Shown here piece after piece: positions 49,089-58,157 of a stretch of 64,000 bases of DNA. Source of the stretch: Phaeacidiphilus oryzae TH49 (lineage in GTDB: Bacteria; Actinomycetota; Actinomycetes; Streptomycetales; Streptomycetaceae); NCBI RefSeq assembly GCF_000744815.1, contig NZ_JQMQ01000005.1:2550055-2614054 (forward strand). The letters are read 5' to 3'. The notes beneath the pieces were generated by a model. It was given only the letters and a program-made list of their open reading frames with translations. It searched no databases and was not told the DNA's origin. The position numbers were made by a program, and so were the translations under genes. The first letter of the stretch is position 1, and each line of letters begins with the position of its first letter.

Positions 49089-50612
49089 TCAGCGCTTGGT
49101 GGACGTCGGGCGGGGCAGGTAGCGGCCGTTGGCTTCGCCGGTGACCTTGCCGTCGGCGTAGATCCGGCGGCCGCGGAGGAAGGTGGAGTCGACGGTGGCG
49201 CCGATCTCCAGGCCCTGGAGCGGGGTGTACTCCTGGGCGGACTCGGAGTCGGCGGCGTCGACGGTCCAGGAGCGGTCTGGGTCGACCAGCACCAGGTCGG
49301 CGTCGTAGCCGACGGCGATCTGGCCCTTGGTGGCGCCGAGGCCGAAGCGCTTCGCCGGGTTCCAGGCGGTCAGCTCGGCGGCCCGCTGCGGGCTGAGCCC
49401 GTGCGCGCGGCCGGCGCCGACCAGGCCGGGCAGCAGGTACTCGGTGCCGCCGAAGCCGGACTTGGCGGCGAAGACGTCGTCGGCCGGGTCGCCGAACTTC
49501 ATCTCCTCCTTGCAGCAGGCGTGGTCGCTGACCACCCAGGAGATGTCGCCGGCCACCAGGTGCTCCCAGAGGGCGTCCACGTCCTCCTGCGGGCGCAGCG
49601 GCGGGTTGACCTTGCCGCCGACCCCGGAGGCCGTCTCGATGTTCGCCAGCAGGTGGCCGATGGTGACCTCGCGGCGGAAGTCGACGTGCGGGAAGGTCTT
49701 CGCCATCAGCATGGCCGCCTCCACCGCCTTGCGGGAGGAGAGGTGGAGGAGGTTGATGTTGGGCAGGCCGGTCTCGTGCGCGAGGTACGAGGCGATGGTG
49801 ACGGCCAGGCCCTCGGAGTGCGGCGGGCGGGAGGCGCTGTACGCGGCCAGGCCTTCCAGGCTGCCCTCCTCCTCGACCAGCTTGGTGTAGGCGGTCATGA
49901 TCTCGGCGGTCTCGCAGTGGAGGGAGAGCGAGATCTCGTCGGCGCGGTCCGGGAAGGCCTCGCGGGCGGCCTGCACCCCGCGCATGACGAACTCGAAGTG
50001 GGCGAGGTCGTACCGCTCCCCCGGCGGGATCATCAGGAAGTCGTTCTGCGAGGAGGAGCGGCCGTGCAGGCCGTGGCTGCCGTAGAACATGAAGATCTTG
50101 AACGAGGTGACCCCGAACTCCTCGACCAGGCGCGGGAGTTCGTCGATGTGCGACTTCTGCATGGGAGCCAGGTGGAAGCCGTAGTCCACATGCGAGAGGC
50201 CCTCAGCACCCTCCAGGACGAGGGGGAAGACCTCCTGGTAGCTGCCGCCGCGGTTCATGTAGTACTGGCCGGTGCGCATGTAGGTGAGGGCGGTGGTGAC
50301 GCCGCCCTGGGCACAGGCGCGGCTCTCCGAGACGGTGTCATCGGAGAGCGGGTTGTAGATGCCCCAGTGCTGGTGGGCGTCGACGACGCCGGGGAAGGCG
50401 AGGAGGCCGCGGCCGTCGACGACCTCGCGGGCGAGCTCGGGGCGGATGTCCGGCTCGATGCGGCGGAAGACGCCGTCGGCGATGCCGATGTCGGTGGCCG
50501 GGGTGTCGGGGGCGTCGTGGTGGACCAGGCGGACGTTCTTGACCAGCAGGTCGAACTCGAAGTCGGAGCCGGTAGCGGAGCCGGAGCCGGTGGCGGAGCC
50601 GTTGTCGCTCAT
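49089..50612 (-). CDS. Dihydropyrimidinase/D-hydantoinase-family amidohydrolase
   Basis: Metal-dependent hydrolase that opens cyclic amides or ureides. 507 residues. Metal ligands in order: DAHQHWG (His-x-His), the carboxylated Lys in TSFKIFMFYG, His in SLHCE, His in LLHLSSRKA, Asp in WVVSDHAC. After the start (50612) there is a small GSATGS repeat. It is the last gene of a four-gene overlapping set (ATGA with the FAD gene). No N-carbamoylase accompanies it, so it is unlikely to be an ordinary hydantoin or uracil pathway enzyme. Confidence 0.88.
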   Translation of the reverse strand: MSDNGSATGSGSATGSDFEFDLLVKNVRLVHHDAPDTPATDIGIADGVFRRIEPDIRPELAREVVDGRGLLAFPGVVDAHQHWGIYNPLSDDTVSESRACAQGGVTTALTYMRTGQYYMNRGGSYQEVFPLVLEGAEGLSHVDYGFHLAPMQKSHIDELPRLVEEFGVTSFKIFMFYGSHGLHGRSSSQNDFLMIPPGERYDLAHFEFVMRGVQAAREAFPDRADEISLSLHCETAEIMTAYTKLVEEEGSLEGLAAYSASRPPHSEGLAVTIASYLAHETGLPNINLLHLSSRKAVEAAMLMAKTFPHVDFRREVTIGHLLANIETASGVGGKVNPPLRPQEDVDALWEHLVAGDISWVVSDHACCKEEMKFGDPADDVFAAKSGFGGTEYLLPGLVGAGRAHGLSPQRAAELTAWNPAKRFGLGATKGQIAVGYDADLVLVDPDRSWTVDAADSESAQEYTPLQGLEIGATVDSTFLRGRRIYADGKVTGEANGRYLPRPTSTKR

Positions 50613-52138
50613 CGTGCGGTGCCCTTCGTCAGGTGCGGGTTGGGTACGGAGGCGGCGAGGTGGCCGGCCGCGAGCCAGGCCAGGCCGAGTGCGGGGAGGA
50701 GGCCGTTTCCGGCGAGGTAGCCGTCGGCGCCGTGGCCGGAGATGCCGTGCGCGGCGCCGCCGGAGGCGTACAGGCCCGGCAGGGGGGCGCCCGCGGCGTC
50801 GAGTACGCGGGCGTGCTCGTCGACGACCAGGCCGCCCTGGGTGTGGAAGAGCGCGGGGACGACCTCCACGGCGGCGTACGGGGGTTCGAGGGGGGCCTCG
50901 AAGAAGGCGCGGCCGTACGGGTCCTGGCGGCCGCCGCCAGGACCCGTACGGCCGCGCGCGCCGGCGGACTGCTGGGCGAGCGAGGCGCGCAGGGCCTCGG
51001 GGGCGCAGCCGATCCGGGCGGCCAGCGCCTCGGCGTCCTCGGCCCAGGTGAGCGCGCCGGCCTCGACGGTCTGCCGGAAGTCGGTGAAGGAGCCGCAGAG
51101 GTCCTGGATGCGGCGGTCCAGGACGATCCAGCCGCGGGCCTCCGGGCGGGCCGCGAGGGCGGCGGCGTACTCGGAGTAGCCGCAGGTCTCGTCGCCGAAG
51201 CGGGCGCCGGAGGCGTCGACCATGATCGCACCGTGCATGATGGTCGCCCAGCCGACCAGGGTGGCCGAGCGGCGGGCGAGGGCGGCGTGGCCCTGGTAGG
51301 CGTCCAGGTAGTCGGCGGCGGCGCCGTGCCGGAGGCCGATCGCCAGAGCGTCGCCCCGGGAGAACTGGCCGCCGTGGTAGGCGGCCTGGGCGATCTCGGG
51401 GAGGTGGCGGGCGACCAGTTCCCGGTCGGCGCCGTAGCCGTTGGTGGCGAGGAGGACGGCCCGGGCGGGGATGGTCTCGCGGCGGCCGTCGGGGTACTCC
51501 AGGACGGCGCCGGTCAGAGCGCCGTCGGGGCCGCCAGGGCCACCGGGGCTGTCGGGACCGCCGGGGCCGCTACCACCGGGACCGCCGACGCCTCCGCCGC
51601 GGCCGTCGGCGAAAACGACGTCGACCAGCCGCGCCGGGATCAGGAAGTCGATCGACGGGCTGCGGCGGGCCTGCTCGTACAGTCCGCGGAGGAGCGCCGA
51701 GCCGTGCCGGCCGGGGACGGTGTGGAGGCGGTCGGCGGAGTGGCCGGGGTAGCTGAAGTCGCGGACCAGCTCGATGGGCAGGCCGACCCGGTCGGCGAGC
51801 CACTCCACCAGCGGGGCGCCGGCCCGGGCGAGGGCGGCGGCGAGCCGCGGGTCCGCGGCGCCATGGGTCTTGGCCTGGACGTCGGCGAGGAAGCGCTCCG
51901 GGTCGTCCTCGACGCCGGCCTCCCGCTGCCAGCGGGAGCCGGGGCCGGGGATCATCGCGGTGGACATCGAGGTGTTGTTGCCGCGGAGGAACTGCTCGTC
52001 CGGGTCGACGACCAGGACGCTGAGGCCCTGCTCGGCCGCCCGGAGCGCCCCGGCGAGTCCGCCGCCGGCGCCGGCCACGACCAGGTCGACGGCGTCCTCG
52101 TGCAGGGCCGCCGCGACGCTGTCCTCGTTGCGGGTCAC
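50609..52138 (-). CDS. FAD-binding oxidoreductase (fumarate reductase/KstD-like flavoprotein)
   Basis: 509 residues. Dinucleotide motif LVVAGAGGGLAGALRAAEQG near residue 18 and the C-terminal FAD motif GLYASGGAAHGISGHGADGY place it with fumarate reductase, urocanate reductase and 3-ketosteroid dehydrogenase flavoproteins, which reduce or introduce C=C bonds next to a carbonyl. A Gly/Pro-rich insert (about 178-203) interrupts the FAD domain. No signal peptide or heme motif. Overlaps both neighbours by 4 nt. Confidence 0.87.
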   Translation of the reverse strand: MTRNEDSVAAALHEDAVDLVVAGAGGGLAGALRAAEQGLSVLVVDPDEQFLRGNNTSMSTAMIPGPGSRWQREAGVEDDPERFLADVQAKTHGAADPRLAAALARAGAPLVEWLADRVGLPIELVRDFSYPGHSADRLHTVPGRHGSALLRGLYEQARRSPSIDFLIPARLVDVVFADGRGGGVGGPGGSGPGGPDSPGGPGGPDGALTGAVLEYPDGRRETIPARAVLLATNGYGADRELVARHLPEIAQAAYHGGQFSRGDALAIGLRHGAAADYLDAYQGHAALARRSATLVGWATIMHGAIMVDASGARFGDETCGYSEYAAALAARPEARGWIVLDRRIQDLCGSFTDFRQTVEAGALTWAEDAEALAARIGCAPEALRASLAQQSAGARGRTGPGGGRQDPYGRAFFEAPLEPPYAAVEVVPALFHTQGGLVVDEHARVLDAAGAPLPGLYASGGAAHGISGHGADGYLAGNGLLPALGLAWLAAGHLAASVPNPHLTKGTAR

Positions 52139-52770
52139 AGGGCGGCTCCGGCGGCGAGGAGGGAGAGGGCGAGGGCGGCCGGGTCGACCAGCCGCACCCG
52201 GTGGGCGGGTCCGGGGTCCACCGCCGAGCAGCCGTTGACCACGGTGCCGACGCCCCGCGCGGCGAAGTCGTCGAGTGCGCCGCGCACCGCCCGGTGCCAG
52301 CGTCCGGCGTCGGCGACCGCGTCGAGTTCGAGGTCGAGGACGGTGACCCCGGCGAACCAGGCGTCGAGTCCGTAGTCGTGGACGCGTTTGGCGAGGGCTG
52401 CGGCGATGGCCGGGTTGCGGGTGACGGCGCCGAAGCGCTCACCGCGGGCGGCGAGGTGGGCGGCGGCGATCCGCAGCATGCCGACCGGGCCGACGGTGTC
52501 CCCGGCCGGCTCGGCCGGCACCCCGGGATCGAGCACGCAGTCCGGCATCCGTACCAGCCCCGGCCCGGCCGGCTGGGCGTCCAGGGCGGCGGTGACCAGC
52601 GCGGTGGAGGCGGCGATGTCGGCGGCGGTGGCGAGTTGACGCGGGCCGTGCGGCGGCAGGGGGTCGAGGGCGAACTCCACGCCGGGCGGGCAGAGCCGGG
52701 CGTAGCGCTCTCGCCGCCGTTCGAGTTCCGCCTGGTCGACGACGATGGGGGTGACTGAGGTGATCTTCAT
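52135..52770 (-). CDS. Asp/Glu/hydantoin racemase-family protein
   Basis: 211 residues. The family's two catalytic Cys occur as RMPDCVLDPG and VVNGCSAVD, and VGMLRIAAAH matches the intervening pattern. Members racemise hydantoins, Asp or Glu, or isomerise maleate; here it stands with a hydantoinase-like gene. ATG 52770 overlaps the PrpD stop; longer in-frame sequence upstream is PrpD in another frame. Confidence 0.8.
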   Translation of the reverse strand: MKITSVTPIVVDQAELERRRERYARLCPPGVEFALDPLPPHGPRQLATAADIAASTALVTAALDAQPAGPGLVRMPDCVLDPGVPAEPAGDTVGPVGMLRIAAAHLAARGERFGAVTRNPAIAAALAKRVHDYGLDAWFAGVTVLDLELDAVADAGRWHRAVRGALDDFAARGVGTVVNGCSAVDPGPAHRVRLVDPAALALSLLAAGAAL

Positions 52771-54164
52771 CGGGTTCGGATTCCTTCCGCGGCGAGCGGG
52801 CGGAGCAGTTCCCCCGCGTCCGGGGCCCCGGGGAGGGCGGTGGCGGCGCGGGCGAAGGCGTCGACCGCCGCGCGGTCCCCCAGCAGCCCTGCCAGCATCG
52901 CGGACAGTGCGGCGTCGTCGAAGGGCCGGTGGTCGCTGTCGCCCACCGGATTGGGGGCGCTCAGCCGCAGGCTGCGGCCGTCGGCCAGCCGGGCGTGCAG
53001 CTCGGCGGCGCGCCGGTCGGGCAGCTGCGCGGTGAGCGCGGGGTCCTCGCCTACCGCCACCCGGGCGGCCAGCCTGCGCAGCAGCGGGTCCTCCCGCGGT
53101 CCGCGGTCGGCGGTGGCCGGGGCGACCTCTCCGTAGAGCAGTGCGGCGGAGACCGCGTACGGGACGGAGAACATCGCCGCGAGGGGGCTGTCCCAGTCGG
53201 TGCGGTCCAGTGGTGCGGCCAGCGAGTGGGTGGCGACCGCCAACTCCTCGACGCGGTCCGCGATCTGTTCCGGCGTCAGGCCGGTGAGATGGCGGTCGCG
53301 CAGTTCGATGGCGAGGTCGGCGGCGGGGTGGGTGTAGGAGCAGGAGGCGTGCCGCTTGAAGTAGTTGCCGAGGATCAGCCAGTCCGCGCCGAGCCCGGCG
53401 GTGAGCCGGTCCGGTGCGAAGCGGCCGAGGAGGGTGCCGAGGGTGAGGGCCGCGGTGCCGCTGTTGCGGACGACTCCGGCCTGGGCGAGCCGGGCGGCGG
53501 TGAGCCCGGAGAGGGCGCCGGCGCCGACCCAGGCGTCCCGGACCCGGTGGCCGTCCAGCGCGCTGTCGAAGCGGCCGGCGATCGGCAGGCCGGCGGCGGT
53601 GTCGATGGCGGCGGCGACCGCGGCGGCCGGCAGGCCGAGGAGTACGGAGCAGCCGGCCGCCGCCCCCGCGATCCCCCAACTGCCGTGCGGGTGAACGCCG
53701 TTGTGCAGCACTGTGGCCCGCCCGAAGCGGGCCGCCACCTCGTAGCCGGCGAGGAGTGCCAGCGCCGTCCGCTCGCCGGACGCGCCGGAGTCGGCGGCCA
53801 GCGCCAGGATCGCCGGAAGGCTGTGCGCGGCCGGATGGCCGCGGGCGTACTTGTTGCCCTCGTCGAGCTCGCAGCAGACCAGCGCGCCGGCGTTGAGGAA
53901 CGCGGCCGCGTCGACCGTGGTCAGGACGCCGGCGCCGAGGACCGGGGCACCGCCCGGCGGTTGCGGCCAGCCGGCCCGGATCCGGGCCTGGTCGGCGGTG
54001 CGGGCGCCGGCCGCCGTGACGGCCAGGGTGTCCAGCAGGACGGCGGACAGCCGCTGCCGCACCTCGGGCGGCACCTGCTCCCAGCGGAGCGCTGCGATCC
54101 ACTCGGCGAGGGCGGCCACCTGCTCGGCGGCGATGCGCTTGTCGGTCCTGAGCGAGTCCGACAC
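52767..54164 (-). CDS. MmgE/PrpD family protein (first copy)
   Basis: 465 residues of the family of 2-methylcitrate dehydratase and cis-aconitate decarboxylase. Typical features: FLNAGALVCCELDEGNKYARGHPAAHSLPA in two overlapping halves of the active site region, HGSWGIAGAAAG, and NYFKRHASCSYTHPAADL. First gene of the minus-strand operon, 26 nt from a probable IclR operator. It differs strongly from the second copy at 58157, so the two likely act on different substrates. Confidence 0.87.
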   Translation of the reverse strand: MSDSLRTDKRIAAEQVAALAEWIAALRWEQVPPEVRQRLSAVLLDTLAVTAAGARTADQARIRAGWPQPPGGAPVLGAGVLTTVDAAAFLNAGALVCCELDEGNKYARGHPAAHSLPAILALAADSGASGERTALALLAGYEVAARFGRATVLHNGVHPHGSWGIAGAAAGCSVLLGLPAAAVAAAIDTAAGLPIAGRFDSALDGHRVRDAWVGAGALSGLTAARLAQAGVVRNSGTAALTLGTLLGRFAPDRLTAGLGADWLILGNYFKRHASCSYTHPAADLAIELRDRHLTGLTPEQIADRVEELAVATHSLAAPLDRTDWDSPLAAMFSVPYAVSAALLYGEVAPATADRGPREDPLLRRLAARVAVGEDPALTAQLPDRRAAELHARLADGRSLRLSAPNPVGDSDHRPFDDAALSAMLAGLLGDRAAVDAFARAATALPGAPDAGELLRPLAAEGIRTR

Positions 54165-54189
54165 TCTGCGCCTCCCCTCTCTCGAATTC

Positions 54190-54206
54190 GTTCCGGTGAA
54201 CGGAAC
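54190..54206. promoter_or_regulatory. Probable IclR operator 1
   Basis: Perfect dyad GTTCCG-GTGAA-CGGAAC, 26 nt from the PrpD start and just downstream of its predicted promoter, where a bound regulator would repress. It matches operator 2 at 13 of 17 positions. Confidence 0.65.
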
Positions 54207-54220
54207 GGGAAGATGGAAAG

Positions 54221-54250
54221 ATGATTTCAGGCTATCGGCGGCGCGGTCAA
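54221..54250 (-). promoter_or_regulatory. Predicted promoter of the prpD-hydantoinase operon
   Basis: On the minus strand TTGACC (complement of 54245-54250) and AATCAT (complement of 54221-54226) are separated by 18 nt. Confidence 0.45.
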
Positions 54251-54332
54251 TACCCCCTGTCCCCCGATAGGATTCCCGGTGTTTGCAGCAATTTCTCCCC
54301 TTGACTGGCCCCGGAAGCGGTGCTTCCCTGAT

Positions 54333-54349
54333 GTACCAGTGAGCGGTAC
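54333..54349. promoter_or_regulatory. Probable IclR operator 2
   Basis: GTACC-AGTGAGC-GGTAC, a dyad related to operator 1, 56 nt upstream of the IclR start. A TTGACT (54301-54306) lies just before it. It suggests autoregulation of the plus-strand operon. Confidence 0.55.
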
Positions 54350-54404
54350 GGCTTCAATTCTCATCCGGAGCCCCGCACACTCGGGCGGATAGGAAAATGA
54401 GTCC

Positions 54405-55220
54405 ATGACAACGCCATCCGGAACCGAGACCGCAGGCCGAGTGATCGACGTCCTGCTGCTGTTCACCGACGGACCCGACGAGCTCGGCGTCTCGCAGATC
54501 GCGCGCGAGCTCGACCTCAGCAAGGCCGTGGTGCACCGCATCCTCCAGACGCTGACCTCCCGGGGCATGATCACCCTCGATCCGGAGTCCCGCCGCTACC
54601 GCCTCGGCTCCACCACGGCGGCGCTGGGAGCGCGCGCACTGCGCGGCCTCGACCTCCGCTCGGCGGCCGCGGGGCCGCTCGACCGGCTGCACCGCACCAC
54701 CGGCGAGACGGTCACCCTCAGCACGGCCGTCCCCGGCGGCCGCGTCTACATCGAACAGATCGTCAGCACCCAGGAGGTGAAGATGACCGTCGAGCTCGGC
54801 AGGCGCTTCCCCCTGCACGCCGGAAGCTCGGGCAAGTGCATCCTCGCCTTCCTCCCCGAGGCCGAGCGCGAGGCCGTGCTCGGCGCCGGACTCGACGCGC
54901 TGACCACCACCACGCCCACCGACCCGGAGGCGCTCCGGGCCGAGCTGGCCGAGATCCGGGCCTGCGGTTTCGCCGCCTCCGCCGGGGAACGGCAGGCCGA
55001 CGCCGGGTCGGTCGCCGCCCCGGTCTTCGGGCTGGACGGCGAGGTGCGCGGCGCGGTCTCGGTCTGCGGCCCGCGCTGGCGCGTCACCTCCGAGTTCGTG
55101 CACGACTACGCCGGCGGGGTCGTCGAGGCGGCCGCGGAGGTCTCCACGGCGCTCGGCTGGGCCGGCCCGGCGTCCGAGAGCCGGGCTCCCCTCCCCGCCA
55201 CGACCCAGGGACGGACATGA
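54405..55220 (+). CDS. IclR-family transcriptional regulator
   Basis: 271 residues. Winged HTH at the N-terminus (GVSQIARELDLSKAVVHRIL, LTSRGMITLDPESRRYRLG) and an IclR effector domain (ETVTLSTAVPGGRVYIEQI, PLHAGSSGKCILAFLP). It is the first gene of the plus-strand operon, overlapping the CoA-transferase gene by 4 nt, and faces the minus-strand operon. Expected to repress both until a pathway metabolite binds. Confidence 0.93.
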   Translation: MTTPSGTETAGRVIDVLLLFTDGPDELGVSQIARELDLSKAVVHRILQTLTSRGMITLDPESRRYRLGSTTAALGARALRGLDLRSAAAGPLDRLHRTTGETVTLSTAVPGGRVYIEQIVSTQEVKMTVELGRRFPLHAGSSGKCILAFLPEAEREAVLGAGLDALTTTTPTDPEALRAELAEIRACGFAASAGERQADAGSVAAPVFGLDGEVRGAVSVCGPRWRVTSEFVHDYAGGVVEAAAEVSTALGWAGPASESRAPLPATTQGRT

Positions 55221-56437
55221 CCACACCCAGTACCAGCAGCACCGAAGCGCAGCCCCGCCCCGCCCTGTCCGGGATACGCGTCCTGGACGTGGCCACCCTC
55301 TTCGCCGGGCCGCTCGCCGCCACCCTCCTCGGGGACTACGGCGCCGACGTGGTCAAGGTCGAGCACCCCAGGGGCGACCCGGTCCGCCACCACGGCGCCA
55401 GCAAGGACGGGGTGGGGCTGTGGTGGAAGATGCTCTCCCGCAACAAGCGCGGGATCACCCTCTACCTCGGCAGTCCCGAGGGCCAGGAGATCTTCCGCCG
55501 GATGGTCCGGGACGCGGACGTGGTGATCGAGAACTTCCGCCCGGGGACACTGGAGCGCTGGGGGCTCGGCTACGACGTCCTCTCCGAGATCAACCCCCGT
55601 CTGGTGCTGGCCCGGGTCACCGCCTTCGGCCAGCACGGCCCGTACGCGCAGCGGCCCGGGTTCGGCACCCTCGCCGAGGCGATGAGCGGTTTCGCCGCCA
55701 TCACCGGGCAGCCGGACGGGCCCCCCACACTCCCCCCGTTCGGGCTCGCCGACGGGGTCTCCGCGCTCACTGCGGCCTTCGGCATCATGACGGCACTGCA
55801 CGAACGCGAGCGGACCGGCCGCGGCCAGGTGCTCGACCTGGCCATCATCGAACCGATGGTCACCCTCCTCGGACCGCAGGCCATCACCTGGGACCAGCTG
55901 GGCGAGTTGCAGCCGCGCACCGGCAACCGCTCGGCGAACAACGCCCCGCGCAACATCTACCGGACCAAGGACGGCAGTTGGGTCGCTGTGTCGACCAGCG
56001 CGCAGTCCATCGCCGAGCGGGTGATGCGGCTGGTCGGCCGCCCCGAGTACATCGACGAGCCCTGGTTCGGCTCCGGCGCCGAGCGGGCGAGGCACGCGGA
56101 CGAGCTGGACGAGGCGGTCGGCTCCTGGATCGCCCAGCGCACCCGCGACGAGGTGACCTCGGCCTTCGAGGAGGCCCAGGCCGCGGTGGCGCCGATCTAC
56201 GACATGCGGGACATCTTCGAGGACCCGCAGTACCGGGCACTGGGCACGATCACCGAGGTGGAGGACGAGGAACTGGGCCCGGTCCGCTTCCAGAACGTCC
56301 CCTTCCGGCTCAGCCGCACGCCCGGCGCGGTCCGCTCCTCCGGTCCCCGGCTCGGCCGGGACACCGCTGCCGTCCTCGGCGAGTACGGGGTGGACGAGGC
56401 GGAGCTCGACGAGCTGCGTACCCGGGGGGTCGTATGA
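55217..56437 (+). CDS. Class III CoA-transferase (CaiB/BaiF family)
   Basis: 406 residues. Moves CoA onto a carboxylate. N-terminal GIRVLDVATLFAGPLAATLLG and KVEHPRGDPVR, then VIENFRPGTLERWGLGY; the catalytic Asp is probably that in FGLADGVSALTAAFG, and GRGQVLDLAIIEPM follows. The start ATG 55217 overlaps the IclR stop (ATGA) and its own stop overlaps the lyase start. Confidence 0.9.
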   Translation: MTTPSTSSTEAQPRPALSGIRVLDVATLFAGPLAATLLGDYGADVVKVEHPRGDPVRHHGASKDGVGLWWKMLSRNKRGITLYLGSPEGQEIFRRMVRDADVVIENFRPGTLERWGLGYDVLSEINPRLVLARVTAFGQHGPYAQRPGFGTLAEAMSGFAAITGQPDGPPTLPPFGLADGVSALTAAFGIMTALHERERTGRGQVLDLAIIEPMVTLLGPQAITWDQLGELQPRTGNRSANNAPRNIYRTKDGSWVAVSTSAQSIAERVMRLVGRPEYIDEPWFGSGAERARHADELDEAVGSWIAQRTRDEVTSAFEEAQAAVAPIYDMRDIFEDPQYRALGTITEVEDEELGPVRFQNVPFRLSRTPGAVRSSGPRLGRDTAAVLGEYGVDEAELDELRTRGVV

Positions 56438-57261
56438 ACGGCGAGAGCGCCCCCGTCCGCTCCTGGCTGTACGTGCCGGCCACCCGGCCGGACATGCTGG
56501 CCAAGGCGATGGCCGGCGAGGCGGACGCCGTCGTCCTCGACCTGGAGGACGCGGTGCCCGCCGCCCGCAAGGAGGAGGCCCGGCGGTTCGCCGCGCGGGC
56601 CGTGCGGGGCGAGTGGCCCAAACCGCTGTGGGTGCGGATCAACCCGGTCCGCTCCCCGGTGGGCACCGCCGATCTGGAGGCACTGGCCGGGCTGTCCCCG
56701 GACGGGCTGCGGCTGCCGAAGTGCGAGGCACCGGACGAGGTGGCCGCGGTGCGGCGGTATGTGGAGGCCCCACTGCACGTGCTCATCGAGAGCGCCCTCG
56801 GTGTCGAGGAGGCCTTCCGGCTCGCCCTCGCCGACCCGGCGGTGCGGCTGCTCTCCCTCGGCGAGGCCGACCTCAGGGCCGACCTGCGGGTGCGCAGTTC
56901 GGCAGGGCTGGACTGGGCCCGGGACCGGATCGTCAACGCGGCCCGGGCGGCCGGGCTGGACAGTCCGGTGCACAGCGTGTGGACGGACGTGGCCGACACC
57001 GAGGGCCTGGCCGCCGACACCGAGGCCGCCAGGGACCGCGGCCTCTACGGCCGCTCGGTGGTGCACCCCCGTCAGATCGCCACGGTGAACCGGGTGTTCT
57101 CGCCGCGCGGCGAGGAGGTCGCGCAGGCGCACCGGTTGATCCGCTCCCTCCACACCGCCGACGGCGAGGGGACGGGAGCCTGGCTGGACGAGCGCGGCCG
57201 GCTGGTCGACCCGGCGGTGGTGGCGCAGGCCCGCTGGGTGCTCGCCCAGACCTCCGGCTGA
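56434..57261 (+). CDS. HpcH/HpaI aldolase/CitE-like CoA-ester lyase
   Basis: 275 residues, like citrate lyase beta and malyl-/citramalyl-CoA lyases. Residues of the Mg/substrate site: SWLYVPATRPDM, VVLDLEDAVPAARKEEAR, WVRINP, LPKCEAPDEV, LIESALGVEEAF and LGEADLRADL. Coupled by 4 nt to the CoA-transferase, which would supply its CoA thioester. A C-C cleavage giving acetyl-CoA or a related unit plus a keto acid is the expected result. Confidence 0.88.
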   Translation: MNGESAPVRSWLYVPATRPDMLAKAMAGEADAVVLDLEDAVPAARKEEARRFAARAVRGEWPKPLWVRINPVRSPVGTADLEALAGLSPDGLRLPKCEAPDEVAAVRRYVEAPLHVLIESALGVEEAFRLALADPAVRLLSLGEADLRADLRVRSSAGLDWARDRIVNAARAAGLDSPVHSVWTDVADTEGLAADTEAARDRGLYGRSVVHPRQIATVNRVFSPRGEEVAQAHRLIRSLHTADGEGTGAWLDERGRLVDPAVVAQARWVLAQTSG

Positions 57262-57268
57262 GCGCCTT

Positions 57269-57296
57269 GCTGATCGCTGATCGCTGATCGCTGATC
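57269..57296. repeat. GCTGATC heptamer x4
   Basis: Four perfect tandem copies of GCTGATC in the 68-bp gap between lyase and cyclase genes. Could vary in copy number by slippage; no function evident. Confidence 0.75.
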
Positions 57297-57329
57297 CGAG
57301 AACCGAAATCCGACCGACGAAGGCAGGAA

Positions 57330-58157
57330 ATGACCGCCAGCAATCCCACCCTCGCGAGCGTCCTGGACGCCCTCACCGCCGAGCCGCGGATCGTCGAACT
57401 GGGCCAGCCGCTCTTCACCGGCATGCCCTGCTCCCCCAACCACCCGGGCTTCCGGATGACCCTGGCCCGCCGGCACGGCGACATGGTCCGGCCGGACGGC
57501 GGCTCGGCGGCCAACGAAGTCATCATCACCGGCGGCCACGTCGGGACCCATATCGACGCCCTCTCCCACGTCAGCCACGAGGGCCTGCTGCACGGCGGGG
57601 TGGACGCCGCCGAGGCCCAGGCCGGCGGCAGCTTCTCGGAGCACGGCGCCGAGCGGACCCCGGCGATGGTCACCAGGGGCGTCCTGCTGGACGTCGCCCG
57701 GGCGCACGGGGTGGACACCCTGCCGGGCGGCTACGGGGTGACCGCCGAGGACCTGGCGCAGGCCGCCGAGGCCGGCGGCGCGGAGCCGGGCCGCGGCGAC
57801 GTCGCCCTGGTGCGCACCGGCTGGGCGCGGAACTTCGGCGACCCGGCGAGCTACCTGGGCGCGGAGACCGGGGTCCCCGGCATCACCCCGGAGGCCGGGT
57901 GCTGGCTCGCGGACCGCGGCGTACGGGCGGTGGGCGCGGACACCACGGCCTGCGAGCAGATCCCGCCCGGGGCCGGACACCGGGTGCTCCCGGTGCACCG
58001 GGTGCTGCTGGTGGACGCCGGGATCTACATCATGGAGCACCTCGCGCTGGAGGAGCTGGCGGAGACCGGGCAGAGCGAGTTCCTCTTCGTGGTCGCGCCG
58101 CTGCGGATCACCGGCGGCACCGGCTCCCCGATCCGTCCGATCGCGGTGATGCTGTGA
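57330..58157 (+). CDS. Cyclase-family metal-dependent hydrolase (kynurenine formamidase/isatin hydrolase-like)
   Basis: 275 residues. The metal motif is GGHVGTHIDALSHVSHEG, the HxGTHxDxxxH signature of this family, whose members hydrolyse formamides, cyclic amides such as isatin, or carbamates. Further features: RGVLLDVARAHG and LVRTGWARNFGD. AAGGCAGGAA precedes the ATG. Its end overlaps the second PrpD start by 1 nt. Confidence 0.85.
   Translation: MTASNPTLASVLDALTAEPRIVELGQPLFTGMPCSPNHPGFRMTLARRHGDMVRPDGGSAANEVIITGGHVGTHIDALSHVSHEGLLHGGVDAAEAQAGGSFSEHGAERTPAMVTRGVLLDVARAHGVDTLPGGYGVTAEDLAQAAEAGGAEPGRGDVALVRTGWARNFGDPASYLGAETGVPGITPEAGCWLADRGVRAVGADTTACEQIPPGAGHRVLPVHRVLLVDAGIYIMEHLALEELAETGQSEFLFVVAPLRITGGTGSPIRPIAVML

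Noticed and set aside
52135-54102. A 655-residue fusion protein covering the racemase and PrpD region
   Set aside because: Only the last 211 residues are protein-like; the rest is PrpD read in another frame. The ATGA overlap shows two separate genes.
54836-56437. A longer CoA-transferase starting inside iclR
   Set aside because: The extra N-terminus is Arg-rich shadow of IclR; ATG 55217 at the IclR stop fits family length.
57269-57296. Heptamer array as a CRISPR or phase-variation switch
   Set aside because: Four 7-bp units in a short gap, no spacers, and outside any coding or promoter element.
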